Shown piece after piece: positions 17,206 to 25,710 of a stretch of DNA of 64,000 nucleotides. Both the position numbers and the translations under genes were made by a program. The notes beneath the pieces are model-generated. The model did no database searches. It saw only the letters and a program-made list of their open reading frames with translations, and was not told the origin of the DNA. The stretch comes from Bacteroidales bacterium (GTDB lineage: Bacteria; Bacteroidota; Bacteroidia; Bacteroidales; JAADJA01), in contig JAGVPB010000011.1 in NCBI GenBank assembly GCA_020052415.1, positions 62,001-126,000 of the forward strand, read 5' to 3'. The stretch's first letter is position 1, and every line of letters starts with the position of its first letter.

Positions 17206-19350
17206 ATGAATTTATCAGCCTTGGAATTAGTGAGATTCAGGATTTCTATTTCTTTAATTGTGTTACTTCACCTGCATTTTTTCTCTTACGGGCAGTGGGA
17301 ATGGAATCATCCTTATCCGCAAGGGCATACTCTTACTGAAATATATTTTACAGACGCAGATCATGCCTGGGCTGGTGGAAGTTATGGAACAATTTTATAT
17401 ACTGAGAATGGAGGCCAATCTTGGAAGAACCAATTTGCTGATACCTATTCAACATTTAACTTTATTTTTTTCATTGATCCGGAAAATGGCTGGGCATGTG
17501 GAACTAGTGGAACAATATTTAAAACAATAAATGGTGGAGAAAGCTGGGAAAATATTTCAACACCCGGCCTTTCTAATTTCTATAGTATACATTTCATCAA
17601 CGAGATGGAAGGCTGGGTATCATCAATTGATACCATAAGACATACTTCTGATGGAGGTGAAACCTGGTATCCAAAGGTTACCGGAAGCTTTACCGCTTAT
17701 TTTGATCTTCACTTTTCCGATAGTTTGCATGGTTGTGCAATTGGAAGCAGTGGCGTAGCTGCTTTAACATATGATGGTGGTGAATCCTGGTTATTTGGAA
17801 ACACCGGAACAGGCAATACATTAAACGACATGTTCTTTATAGAAGATAATACGGTTTGGGCGGTAGGAATGGATGGAACTATTCTATTTAGTAATGATGC
17901 AGGTTTAAATTGGACATCAAAAAACTCAGGGACGGATCAGGATTTGTATACAGTCTATTTTTTTGATCAAAATGAAGGTTGGGCTGCCGGTGGGACAGAA
18001 GGATTCTATGCCGAATCAATTATCCTCCACACCACTGATGCAGGAAACACCTGGACCGCTTTTTATCCGGAAACAAATACGCCAGTGTACAGTATTTGCT
18101 TTGGAGATGATCAGCGAGGATATTGTGTTGGCCCAAACGGTGTAATGAATTTCACCTCAGATGGCGGTGAATCGTGGTCCACCTATGATTATCTAACCTT
18201 CAACGATCTTAAATACACCTATTTTCTTAATGAACAATATGGTTGGATAATAGGAGGATATAGCGATATATTGCATACAATGGATTGCGGAGAGCATTGG
18301 ACAATAAATAATGTGGATGTAACATACATAAATACCTTGTTTTTTATAAATGAAAATACTGGTTGGGCGACTGCTCAGGATTTTATGGACGAAATTCTAC
18401 TTAAAACCCAAAATGGAGGAGAAGACTGGTATCCTGTTTATTCAAGCAGCAATGGTCCAAGTTTTTATTCGATCTTTTTCATTGATGAAAATATCGGATT
18501 AACCGGAGGTTATCAGGGCAAGTTGTGGCGAACTACCGATGGTGGACAAACATGGACTGATAAAAGTTTTAATACCAATCATGTAGTAAAAGATTTTTGG
18601 TTTCTCAATCAATATGAAGGTTGGTGTTTTACCTATTCATACCCGGATAATGAAATTTACAAAACCTATGACGGAGGTAGTTCCTGGGAATCTATTTTTT
18701 ATGGTGATTTTCTTGGAATATGGCAAGTTCAGATGGTCGACCCTTTGTATGGATGGGCCATTACAGGTTTTTCCGAAGAAGTTTATTTTACAAATGACGG
18801 TGGAAATAGCTGGAATTTAAATGCAAATAATCCTGCATTTGATTATGAAAGTCTTTATTTCACAAGCCCGACTGAAGGCTGGATCGTTGGCAGGGATGGT
18901 CATATTGCTGCAACAGCAGATGGGGGAGAAACCTGGTCGGATCAGGGGATCCATACCGGGATCGACTTTTTCGATATTTCCTTTACCTCAGACTCAAAGG
19001 GTTGGATCATCGGTGAAGATGGCGCCATTTTTCACACTATAAACGGGGGTATTATTAGTGGAATTGATGAATTCAACAAAAAAGAAACTGACTCTACCAT
19101 TTTTATTTATCCTAATCCGTTTAAACAAACAGCAAATATTAAATTCAAACTAAATTCAACATCCCAAATAGTTGTAGAAATCTATAACCATAATAGTCAA
19201 AAATTGATTACTCTTTTCAATGGGACCTTGGATTCCGGTCAGTATTATTTGACCTGGAACGCTGCAGAAAACAACCCCGGAATATATTATTCGAAAATCA
19301 CCATTAATGGTATTTCACTTACAAAAAAAATGATCCTGGTTGATTTTTAA
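17206..19350 (+). CDS. Secreted Ycf48/BNR-like repeat protein with T9SS type A sorting domain
   Basis: About 714 residues from the ATG at 17206 (another lies at 17185). A signal peptide ends near HFFSYGQ. The body is about 13 imperfect 45-50-residue repeats of the form 'GWAxGxxGTIxxTxDGGxxW' (for example DHAWAGGSYGTILYTENGG, GWIVGRDGHIAATADGG, GWIIGEDGAIFHTINGG), as in Ycf48-like and sialidase-type beta-propellers. Residues ~625-714 are a T9SS type A C-terminal domain: IFIYPNPFKQTANIKF, SSTSQIVVEIYN-like strands, LDSGQYYLTWNAAENNPGIY, and a terminal KKMILVDF. It should be exported by the type IX system and attached to the cell surface. It is flanked by dispersed repeats and a yifB fragment, suggesting it was inserted. 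Confidence 0.85.
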   Translation: MNLSALELVRFRISISLIVLLHLHFFSYGQWEWNHPYPQGHTLTEIYFTDADHAWAGGSYGTILYTENGGQSWKNQFADTYSTFNFIFFIDPENGWACGTSGTIFKTINGGESWENISTPGLSNFYSIHFINEMEGWVSSIDTIRHTSDGGETWYPKVTGSFTAYFDLHFSDSLHGCAIGSSGVAALTYDGGESWLFGNTGTGNTLNDMFFIEDNTVWAVGMDGTILFSNDAGLNWTSKNSGTDQDLYTVYFFDQNEGWAAGGTEGFYAESIILHTTDAGNTWTAFYPETNTPVYSICFGDDQRGYCVGPNGVMNFTSDGGESWSTYDYLTFNDLKYTYFLNEQYGWIIGGYSDILHTMDCGEHWTINNVDVTYINTLFFINENTGWATAQDFMDEILLKTQNGGEDWYPVYSSSNGPSFYSIFFIDENIGLTGGYQGKLWRTTDGGQTWTDKSFNTNHVVKDFWFLNQYEGWCFTYSYPDNEIYKTYDGGSSWESIFYGDFLGIWQVQMVDPLYGWAITGFSEEVYFTNDGGNSWNLNANNPAFDYESLYFTSPTEGWIVGRDGHIAATADGGETWSDQGIHTGIDFFDISFTSDSKGWIIGEDGAIFHTINGGIISGIDEFNKKETDSTIFIYPNPFKQTANIKFKLNSTSQIVVEIYNHNSQKLITLFNGTLDSGQYYLTWNAAENNPGIYYSKITINGISLTKKMILVDF

Positions 19351-19741
19351 ATTAATTTTTGCATCAAAAAACTTTTACTCACTTTAACCACAGATAGACT
19401 GTTTCGTGCCTTTTGACTCGAGCTTGCTTCAATTTTAATAACCTTTCTTTATTTTCGTTTAGCGCTTCACAACATGGACATAATTTGAACTTTGGATTCA
19501 GAATGCTTCAGGAGGTAAAAATAAGTAGGGTTAACGCAAGCACACAAGAATTGGCTGGAAGACTTGCTCCACACCGGGATTCTCAATTGAATGATACTTC
19601 AAGCAGGGACGATTGAAGCTGATGATTGCGATTGTAAATCACAATTAGTTTTGGGCCTTCCCCACCGAAAGGTTTGAGTATCAGAATTTCAAATTCAATC
19701 CCTATTAGGATCGGGATTACAAATCCCGATCAGCAAGGGGA
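19351..19741. other. Gene-free stretch with repeat copy B and a short palindrome
   Basis: No gene is supported here. It contains dispersed repeat copy B (19551-19563 and 19606-19629), a degenerate small hairpin around 19629-19646 (ATTGTAAATCACAAT), and a perfect 10-bp palindrome with a 3-nt loop at 19709-19731. An 86-codon frame spanning this palindrome is not a gene. Confidence 0.55.
19709..19731. repeat. Short perfect palindrome (REP-like hairpin)
   Basis: GATCGGGATT (19709-19718), loop ACA, AATCCCGATC (19722-19731). It is a 10-bp perfect stem without a T-tract, just before the yifB fragment. Similar perfect stems with 3-nt loops occur at 58152-58178 and 63912-63928. Confidence 0.7.
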
Positions 19742-19841
19742 AGCACCCGAAACTACAAAGATCCATTTTGTTCCCGGTAAACTGGCAAAAGATACTGCAC
19801 TAATTTCCATCAGACCTTTCCGCTCGACTGAAACGCATACC
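19742..19841 (+). pseudogene. Decayed internal fragment of yifB/comM
   Basis: The frame reads APETTKIHFVPGKLAKDTAL then ISIRPFRSTE, clearly homologous to [20 protein letters not shown] plus [12 protein letters not shown] in the intact yifB (nucleotides ~16207-16300). Homology stops on both sides, so this is an internal slice of about 95 bp rather than a gene end. Third-position differences are frequent (for example GAAACTACAAAGATCCATT against GAAACCACAAAGATTCATT), so the slice is old or came from a related genome. It lies downstream of the T9SS cargo gene that directly follows yifB. Confidence 0.8.
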
Positions 19842-19881
19842 TGGTTTCAAAGTTTATTATTCCTTTTTTTCTGCTTTTACT

Positions 19882-19889
19882 TACTTTTG
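19882..19889 (+). promoter_or_regulatory. Putative -7 box for the M1-like peptidase gene
   Basis: TACTTTTG fits TAnnTTTG and lies 31 bp upstream of the ATG at 19921. The -33 element is T-rich but not a clear TTTG. Confidence 0.4.
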
Positions 19890-19920
19890 CCATTTACTAC
19901 ACGATTAAAAAAATATAATC

Positions 19921-22071
19921 ATGCAAACCCTTAAAACTATTTTTAGTCTGATTTTTCTATCGGCGACAGTAAATACTTTTTCACAGGTAATCCACCACGA
20001 CTTAAATGTAAAACTGAGCATCCGGAATAAATCAATTGATGTGGTTGATTCTGTCCTTATCCCCAACGATATCATAAAAGACAAAAGTTTTGTTTCGTTT
20101 TCGTTAAACAAGAACCTGGTACCCGAATCGCTTGATAAATCCATTAAGATTACCAAAATACCTGCGGATAATGCTGAAGCGATTTTCGATAAATACACCA
20201 TCGGCATTACCAATCGCGGGAAGGAAGGTTTGTTAATTCCGCTAAAATATTCAGGCATCATAACAGAAGAAATTTCAACGGGAGCTGCCGAATATGCAAG
20301 GGGTTTCAGCGTAACCAACGGGACAATAAGCGATTCCGGCGTTTACCTTGCCGGTTCCACCTTTTGGGTTCCGACTTTTGATGAACCGCTGCTGTCGTTC
20401 AACCTTACGGTCACGCTCAGAAGCGACTGGAATGTCGTTTCGCAGGGCGACAGGATCATTAATCAGATTAAAGGTGACAACAGAACAATTAAATACCAGT
20501 GTAATAATCAGACGGAAGAAGTTTACCTTATTTCGGCTGCCTGGACGGAATATGAGAAAAAAGCCGGAGATGTTCTGGTTCAGGCATTCCTCCGGACTCC
20601 CGATTCAGCGCTTGCCACCAACTATACCGATGCAACTTCGGGCTATTTAAATATGTACGTCGAACTTATCGGTCCATATCCTTATGGCAAGTTTGCACTG
20701 GTCGAGAATTTCTGGGAAACCGGTTACGGAATGCCTTCGTTTACATTGCTTGGCGAGAAAATCATTCGTTTTCCCTGGATACTGTTTACCTCTTATCCGC
20801 ACGAATTATTGCATAACTGGTGGGGCAATTCAGTGTATGTTGATGTTGATAAAGGCAACTGGTGCGAAGGTCTAACGGCTTATATGGCGGATCACTTGTT
20901 GAAGGAACAAGCCGGGCAGGGAGCAGATTATCGTCGTACAACCCTGCAAAAGTTTACGGATTATGTAAATGCGGAAAATGATTTCCCGGTGATTGAATTC
21001 CGGTCAAGAAATAATTCGGCTGAAGAGGCCATTGGCTATGGAAAATGTTTGATGGTTTATCACATGTTACGGAAATTGATGGGCGACGATAATTTCATTA
21101 AAGCCTGTCAGTCATTTTATAAAGATAACATTTATAAAATTTCAACTTTTGATGATATTCTGGAATCATTTCAGAAATTTTCAGCAACAGACCTGAAACC
21201 TGTATTCCATCAGTGGCTATTGCGAAAGGGCGCTCCTTCCTTTGAATTATCTGATGTTCGTACTGAAAAAGCCGGAGAAAAATTTAATCTGCATTTTACT
21301 TTGTCACAAATCCAGGAAGAAGATTTATTTATGCTGGATGTTCCGGTTGCTGTTTATCTCGCAAACAATGTAGAGCTTATAACAGTAACTTCAGATAAAA
21401 GAACCAATTCTTATACTTTCCCCTTCTCATCTGTACCTGTAAAAATTGAGGTTGACCCGCAGTTTGATGTTTTCAGAATATTAAATAAATCAGAAGTACC
21501 ACCTTCGCTTTCTCAAATTTTTGGAAGTTCATTCGGAATGATCATCCTGTCCAAAAGCAGTCCTTACCTTGAGGAATATAAAACGCTGGCTGAGACCTGG
21601 AAGGAAACACAGGAAGCTCAGGGAAATTCCCTCGAAATAATATTTGATGACGAACTTGATAAATTACCGGAAAATAAATCAGTCTGGGTAATAGGTTTTG
21701 AAAATAAATTTGCCAGGATGTTTAATGTTCAAAAAGAATATCATTCAGCATTTGATTCTGCACAGACCAGTCTTTTAAATAAACTCACTGCTGAGGGCTC
21801 AGTTGTTTATGCTTTACCTAATCCTGAAAATAATGCCTATACCATTGGATTTATTGGGACAAATATTAAACAAGCCGTTCCGGGATTAACACGATTGTTA
21901 TCACATTACGGTAAGTACTCATTTCTTGGGTTTGAAGGTGAACGTCCAAACAATGTTTTAAAGGGCAATTTCCCGGCATTAAATTCACCCATGTTTTATT
22001 CCATTCCTTATGATGGAAAATTTCTTGAAACAAATGCAACATTAGAATCTTCAAAAGCCCTGATTGAATAA
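19921..22071 (+). CDS. Secreted M1-like (gluzincin) aminopeptidase
   Basis: 716 residues with signal peptide MQTLKTIFSLIFLSATVNTF, cut near SQ. The zinc site is HELLHNWWG near residue 298, followed by GNWCEGLTAYMADH, where the third ligand glutamate is 18 residues after the second histidine (one shorter than usual in M1). FWETGYGMPSFTLLGE is the substrate-edge segment. The N-terminal ~200 residues look like the M1 beta-domain, including STFWVPTFDEPLLSFNLTV. The last ~180 residues match no domain I know. It probably trims peptides in the periplasm or at the surface. It stands alone, ahead of a heptad repeat array and convergent with the lipid A operon. Confidence 0.82.
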   Translation: MQTLKTIFSLIFLSATVNTFSQVIHHDLNVKLSIRNKSIDVVDSVLIPNDIIKDKSFVSFSLNKNLVPESLDKSIKITKIPADNAEAIFDKYTIGITNRGKEGLLIPLKYSGIITEEISTGAAEYARGFSVTNGTISDSGVYLAGSTFWVPTFDEPLLSFNLTVTLRSDWNVVSQGDRIINQIKGDNRTIKYQCNNQTEEVYLISAAWTEYEKKAGDVLVQAFLRTPDSALATNYTDATSGYLNMYVELIGPYPYGKFALVENFWETGYGMPSFTLLGEKIIRFPWILFTSYPHELLHNWWGNSVYVDVDKGNWCEGLTAYMADHLLKEQAGQGADYRRTTLQKFTDYVNAENDFPVIEFRSRNNSAEEAIGYGKCLMVYHMLRKLMGDDNFIKACQSFYKDNIYKISTFDDILESFQKFSATDLKPVFHQWLLRKGAPSFELSDVRTEKAGEKFNLHFTLSQIQEEDLFMLDVPVAVYLANNVELITVTSDKRTNSYTFPFSSVPVKIEVDPQFDVFRILNKSEVPPSLSQIFGSSFGMIILSKSSPYLEEYKTLAETWKETQEAQGNSLEIIFDDELDKLPENKSVWVIGFENKFARMFNVQKEYHSAFDSAQTSLLNKLTAEGSVVYALPNPENNAYTIGFIGTNIKQAVPGLTRLLSHYGKYSFLGFEGERPNNVLKGNFPALNSPMFYSIPYDGKFLETNATLESSKALIE

Positions 22072-22165
22072 TTTGTTTTTTATAAGTTAAACTTGGTATT
22101 ATTCTTTGGCTGAAACCACTTAACTCAGGAGTCTCGACATGGTAAATTGGGGAGGCGAGGAGATT

Positions 22166-22298
22166 TATGATGTATGATTTATGATGTATGATGTATGATG
22201 TATGATGTATGATGTATGATGTATGATGTATGATGTGAGTATTAAACACAAATGAACACGAACCCTAAATCTAATATCTAAAATCTAATATCTTCTTT
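22166..22298. repeat. Heptad-phased tandem repeat array
   Basis: Ten copies of TATGATG (22166-22235, the second copy ending in T) are followed by less regular sequence in the same 7-bp phase, including CCTAAAT, CTAATAT, CTAAAAT and CTAATAT (22264-22291). The array fills the space up to the lpxA stop codon. Copy number is likely to vary between strains. Confidence 0.9.
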
Positions 22299-23095
22299 TA
22301 CTGTGCATTTCCTGCATACCTCGAATATCCTTTCATGATTCCCCGGGTGGATTGTGCAATGAACGTAAGAATCTCATCTCTTTCGAATGAGGTAGGCATG
22401 TTGGCTTCGATAAATCTTACAGCCTGTGAAACGTTATATCCCTTTATGAAAATTTGACGGTAAATATCCTGAATTTCGATGATCTTTTCGTTGGTAAATC
22501 CGCGTCTTCTGAGCCCGATGGAATTAACGCCGGCATAGGAGAGGGGTTCGCGGGCGGCTTTAGTGTAAGGCGGAACATCTTTTCTCACCAATGATCCTCC
22601 TGAAATAAATGAATGAGCACCGATCTTAACAAACTGGTGGACAGCAGTGAGTCCGCTGAGTGTGGCATATTCCCCGATAGTGATGTGTCCTGCAAGGTTA
22701 ACAGCATTGCCCAAAATAACCCTGTCCTCAAGATAACAATCGTGAGCAATATGAACATAAGCCATTAAAAGACAATTTTTGCCAATGGAAGTTTTCATGC
22801 TTTCCTTGGTGCCGCGGTTTATGGTAACAAATTCACGAACGGTAGTATTGTCGCCTATTTCAACTGTGGTATCTTCTCCGGCATATTTAAGGTCCTGTGG
22901 TATGGCTCCGATAACGGCTCCCGGAAAAATCTTACAATTATTTCCAATTCTTACCCCTTCCATAATGGTAACATTGGAACCTATCCATGTTGCTTCGCCT
23001 ATTTCGACATTTCGTTCAATATTTACAAAAGGCTCGATGACTGCATTCTTCGCGACCCTTGCCTGCGGATGAACGTATGCTAACGGTTGATTCAT
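22298..23095 (-). CDS. lpxA: UDP-N-acetylglucosamine O-acyltransferase LpxA
   Basis: 265 residues, the family's normal length. It adds the first 3-OH acyl chain to UDP-GlcNAc, the first committed lipid A step, in the cytoplasm. The left-handed beta-helix is built of hexapeptide repeats (VEIGEATWIGSNVTIMEGVR) and includes the catalytic His in AYVHIAHDCYLEDRVILGNA, followed by ATLSGLTAVHQFVKIGAHSF. The helical tail has LRRRGFTNEKIIEIQDIYRQ. It is the last gene of the lpxD-lpxC/fabZ-lpxA block, 2 bp after lpxC/fabZ, so translation is tightly coupled. This order is characteristic of Bacteroidota. Confidence 0.97.
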   Translation of the reverse strand: MNQPLAYVHPQARVAKNAVIEPFVNIERNVEIGEATWIGSNVTIMEGVRIGNNCKIFPGAVIGAIPQDLKYAGEDTTVEIGDNTTVREFVTINRGTKESMKTSIGKNCLLMAYVHIAHDCYLEDRVILGNAVNLAGHITIGEYATLSGLTAVHQFVKIGAHSFISGGSLVRKDVPPYTKAAREPLSYAGVNSIGLRRRGFTNEKIIEIQDIYRQIFIKGYNVSQAVRFIEANMPTSFERDEILTFIAQSTRGIMKGYSRYAGNAQ

Positions 23096-23097
23096 AT

Positions 23098-24507
23098 TTA
23101 TATCTCCGGATTAAGTGTTTTTTTTGAGATTTGGGCCAGCATTTCCCCTTCAATTACCGGTTTATTAGCTACATATCCCACACCTTTCATGTGACACAAC
23201 CCGCGCCTGATCGGAGAAATAAGTTCAAGACTGAACACGAGTGTATCTCCCGGAACAACTTTATTCCTGAATTTCACATTATCAATTTTCAGAAAATAAG
23301 TACTGTAATTTTCCGGTTCTTTATATTTTTTTAAACTAAAGATACCGCCGGTCTGAGCCATCGCTTCAATCTGCAGAACTCCCGGCATAACCGGTTCTTC
23401 AGGAAAATGGCCGACAAAATAGGCCTCATTCATAGTTACATTTTTAACCCCGATCACATGATCGTCATCCATGTCCATGACCTTATCAATCAATAAAAAC
23501 GGAGGACGGTGAGGCAGCACTTTTTTAATATCATTGATATCGTAAAGCGGTTTTTTGTTAAGATCGAAAGGAGGATTAAACCTGTTTTTTTCTTTTTCCA
23601 CGATATACTTTTTTAGCATTTTGGCAAATTCCACATTGGTCGAGTGTCCCGGCTTTCTGGCTATAATATGAGCCTTGAAGGGCATACCCACAAGGGCTAA
23701 ATCTCCTACCACATCAAGCAATTTATGACGCGCGGGTTCATTTTCATAATGCAATTCAACATTGTTAAGAATTCCTTTACTCAATACTTTTACGGAGGGC
23801 TTGTTAAATAATTTTGCCAGCCGGTCGAGCTCTTCCTGTGAAATAACGCGGTTCACAAAGACAATTGCATTGCTAAGGTCACCGCCTTTAATGAGGTTAT
23901 TATTCAGGAGATATTCCAGTTCGTGCAGGAAAACGAAAGTGCGGCATTTTGAAATCTCATCCTGAAAATCTTCAACTCTGTCGAGCGAGGCATTTTGAGT
24001 GGAGAGCACTTCAGTTTCGAAATCAATCATTACCGACACCCTGAACCTGTCGGATGGAATGGCTAACATTTCAACATCTTTTTCCGGTTCGGAAAAGGCA
24101 ATAACCGTATCAATCTCAAAGCTTGTTCTTTCCGATAGCTGCTCAGTGTAACCTGCTTTCTGTAAAGCTTCAGTAAAATATCTCGAGGAGCCGTCGAGAA
24201 TAGGGGTTTCAAAATTATCAACTTCAATAAGAGCATTGTCTATCTCCATTCCCCTTAAGGCTGCCAGCACATGTTCTATGGTGCTGATCGTACAGCCATT
24301 TATACCTATAGTTGTTCCCCTGTTGGTATCTACAACATATTCGCATTGAGCCGGAATTACCGGTTGATTTGCGATGTCCACCCTTTTAAACCGGATTCCA
24401 AAATTATCGGGAGCGGGATGAAAAGTCAGCATAACTTCGACTCCTGTATGCAAACCTTTCCCTGATACTGAAACGGCAGAGGCGATTGTTCTTTGTTTAT
24501 TTCCCAT
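23098..24507 (-). CDS. lpxC-fabZ: Bifunctional UDP-3-O-acyl-N-acetylglucosamine deacetylase / 3-hydroxyacyl-ACP dehydratase
   Basis: A natural fusion typical of Bacteroidota, ~469 residues from MGNKQRTIASAVSVSGKGLH (the ATG at 24507; 15 extra codons upstream are not family-like). Residues ~1-300 are LpxC, the Zn-dependent deacetylase committing lipid A synthesis, with metal ligands in STIEHVLAALRGM and ARHKLLDVVGDLALVG. Residues ~320-469 are FabZ with LPHRPPFLLIDKVMDMDDDH, the catalytic His in YFVGHFPEEPVMPGVLQIEA and MAQTGG. The FabZ half dehydrates 3-hydroxyacyl-ACP and so competes with LpxA/LpxD for the same substrates, which makes the fusion a plausible balance point. Confidence 0.97.
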   Translation of the reverse strand: MGNKQRTIASAVSVSGKGLHTGVEVMLTFHPAPDNFGIRFKRVDIANQPVIPAQCEYVVDTNRGTTIGINGCTISTIEHVLAALRGMEIDNALIEVDNFETPILDGSSRYFTEALQKAGYTEQLSERTSFEIDTVIAFSEPEKDVEMLAIPSDRFRVSVMIDFETEVLSTQNASLDRVEDFQDEISKCRTFVFLHELEYLLNNNLIKGGDLSNAIVFVNRVISQEELDRLAKLFNKPSVKVLSKGILNNVELHYENEPARHKLLDVVGDLALVGMPFKAHIIARKPGHSTNVEFAKMLKKYIVEKEKNRFNPPFDLNKKPLYDINDIKKVLPHRPPFLLIDKVMDMDDDHVIGVKNVTMNEAYFVGHFPEEPVMPGVLQIEAMAQTGGIFSLKKYKEPENYSTYFLKIDNVKFRNKVVPGDTLVFSLELISPIRRGLCHMKGVGYVANKPVIEGEMLAQISKKTLNPEI

Positions 24508-24598
24508 AATCAGCGCGCAAATATATAGAATTATTTCTACAGTTGTCGGCATGAAACAAGAAACAATTAACCGGGTAATTAGTTGAGAATAATGAGGA

Positions 24599-25645
24599 TC
24601 AGGAACGATCGGGTTGTTTTAATTCGCGGATATGATTTTCCAGTTCTTCAAGTTTGGTTTTAATTTCACTCAGATTTCTGAAATGAATATACGATTTACG
24701 ATATTTGCTAATTTCAAAAGCAGGCGATCCCTGTAATATTTCACCTTTTGTCATCACATTTTTTCCTATTCCTGACTGGGCAGCAACCTTCACATCATCA
24801 GCAATTGATATGTGTCCGATCACCCCGACCTGTCCGCCGAACATACAGTTTTTACCAATCCTGGTGGAACCTGAAATTCCTGAAAGTGCCGCTATTACAG
24901 TGTTTTCTCCAATTTCAACATTATGGGCGATCTGAACCAGATTGTCTATTTTAGCTCCCTTGCGGATAAAGGTTGATCCGAGGGTTGCCCTGTCAACAGT
25001 CGTATTTGATCCGATCTCGACTTCGTCTTCAATCACAACATTGCCGATCTGTGAGACTTTCTTATAGTGATTGTCTTCCTGTGGTGCAAATCCAAAACCA
25101 TCGCTTCCGATAACAACCCCTGCATGAAGGATGCAATCCCTGCCAATGAAATTATCCGAGTAAATTTTAACGCCGGCAAAGAGTGTTGTTCCCTCGCCAA
25201 TATGGACGTTATCGCCCACATAAACCTGGGGGTAAATTTTAGTATTGTCGGATATAACTGCATTATCACCTATAAAAGCAAATTCTCCGATATAAACGTT
25301 TGCACCGATTTTAGCGGAATCAGCAATATGGGCTTTCTTTGATATACCTGTTTTATTAAGCTTGATCCGGTTGTAAACTTCGAGTAAATGTGCAAATGCA
25401 GTATAAGCGTTTTCAACTCTTATCAGGGTTGGGATTATAGTTTTTTCCGGTTTAAAATCATTGTTTACCAGAACAATAGATGCCTCTGTATGATAGATAT
25501 ACTGTGTGTATTTTGGGTTGGCTAAAAAGCTAAGTGTCCCTTTTTTCCCCTCCTCAATTTTTGAAACATAGCTTATTCTAACATCAGGGTCTCCTTCAAC
25601 CTTACCCTGTATTATGTCGGCTATCTGCTGTGCTGAAAACTCCAT
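24599..25645 (-). CDS. lpxD: UDP-3-O-(3-hydroxyacyl)glucosamine N-acyltransferase LpxD
   Basis: 348 residues. The N-terminal uridine-binding domain (1-~100) has [20 protein letters not shown]. The left-handed beta-helix (100-~310) is made of hexapeptides such as [20 protein letters not shown] and holds the catalytic His in [13 protein letters not shown]. The C-terminal helix ([20 protein letters not shown]) is the ACP-docking part. It adds the second acyl chain to the deacetylated lipid A precursor made by LpxC. The gene is first of the lpx genes, 91 bp upstream of lpxC/fabZ, with a -7-like box in its leader and an HD-hydrolase gene further upstream. Confidence 0.97.
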   Translation of the reverse strand: MEFSAQQIADIIQGKVEGDPDVRISYVSKIEEGKKGTLSFLANPKYTQYIYHTEASIVLVNNDFKPEKTIIPTLIRVENAYTAFAHLLEVYNRIKLNKTGISKKAHIADSAKIGANVYIGEFAFIGDNAVISDNTKIYPQVYVGDNVHIGEGTTLFAGVKIYSDNFIGRDCILHAGVVIGSDGFGFAPQEDNHYKKVSQIGNVVIEDEVEIGSNTTVDRATLGSTFIRKGAKIDNLVQIAHNVEIGENTVIAALSGISGSTRIGKNCMFGGQVGVIGHISIADDVKVAAQSGIGKNVMTKGEILQGSPAFEISKYRKSYIHFRNLSEIKTKLEELENHIRELKQPDRS

Positions 25646-25668
25646 TTAAAATCGTATTAGATTATCTA

Positions 25669-25676
25669 CAAAGTTA
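25669..25676 (-). promoter_or_regulatory. Putative -7 box for the lpxD operon
   Basis: On the complement, TAACTTTG fits TAnnTTTG and lies 23 bp upstream of the lpxD ATG. At 19-bp spacing the -33 position reads TTAA, a weak match. Confidence 0.45.
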
Positions 25677-25710
25677 AATAATTGTAGGAAAACTGTTAAC
25701 ATTCCCATAG

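Noticed and set aside
19674-19934. An 86-codon plus-strand frame as a gene
   Set aside because: It is composed of a palindrome, the yifB slice and promoter DNA of the next gene, and has no coherent protein.
22140-22249. Complement frame of 127 codons rich in HHTSYII repeats
   Set aside because: It is a translation of the TATGATG microsatellite and runs antisense to the end of the peptidase gene.
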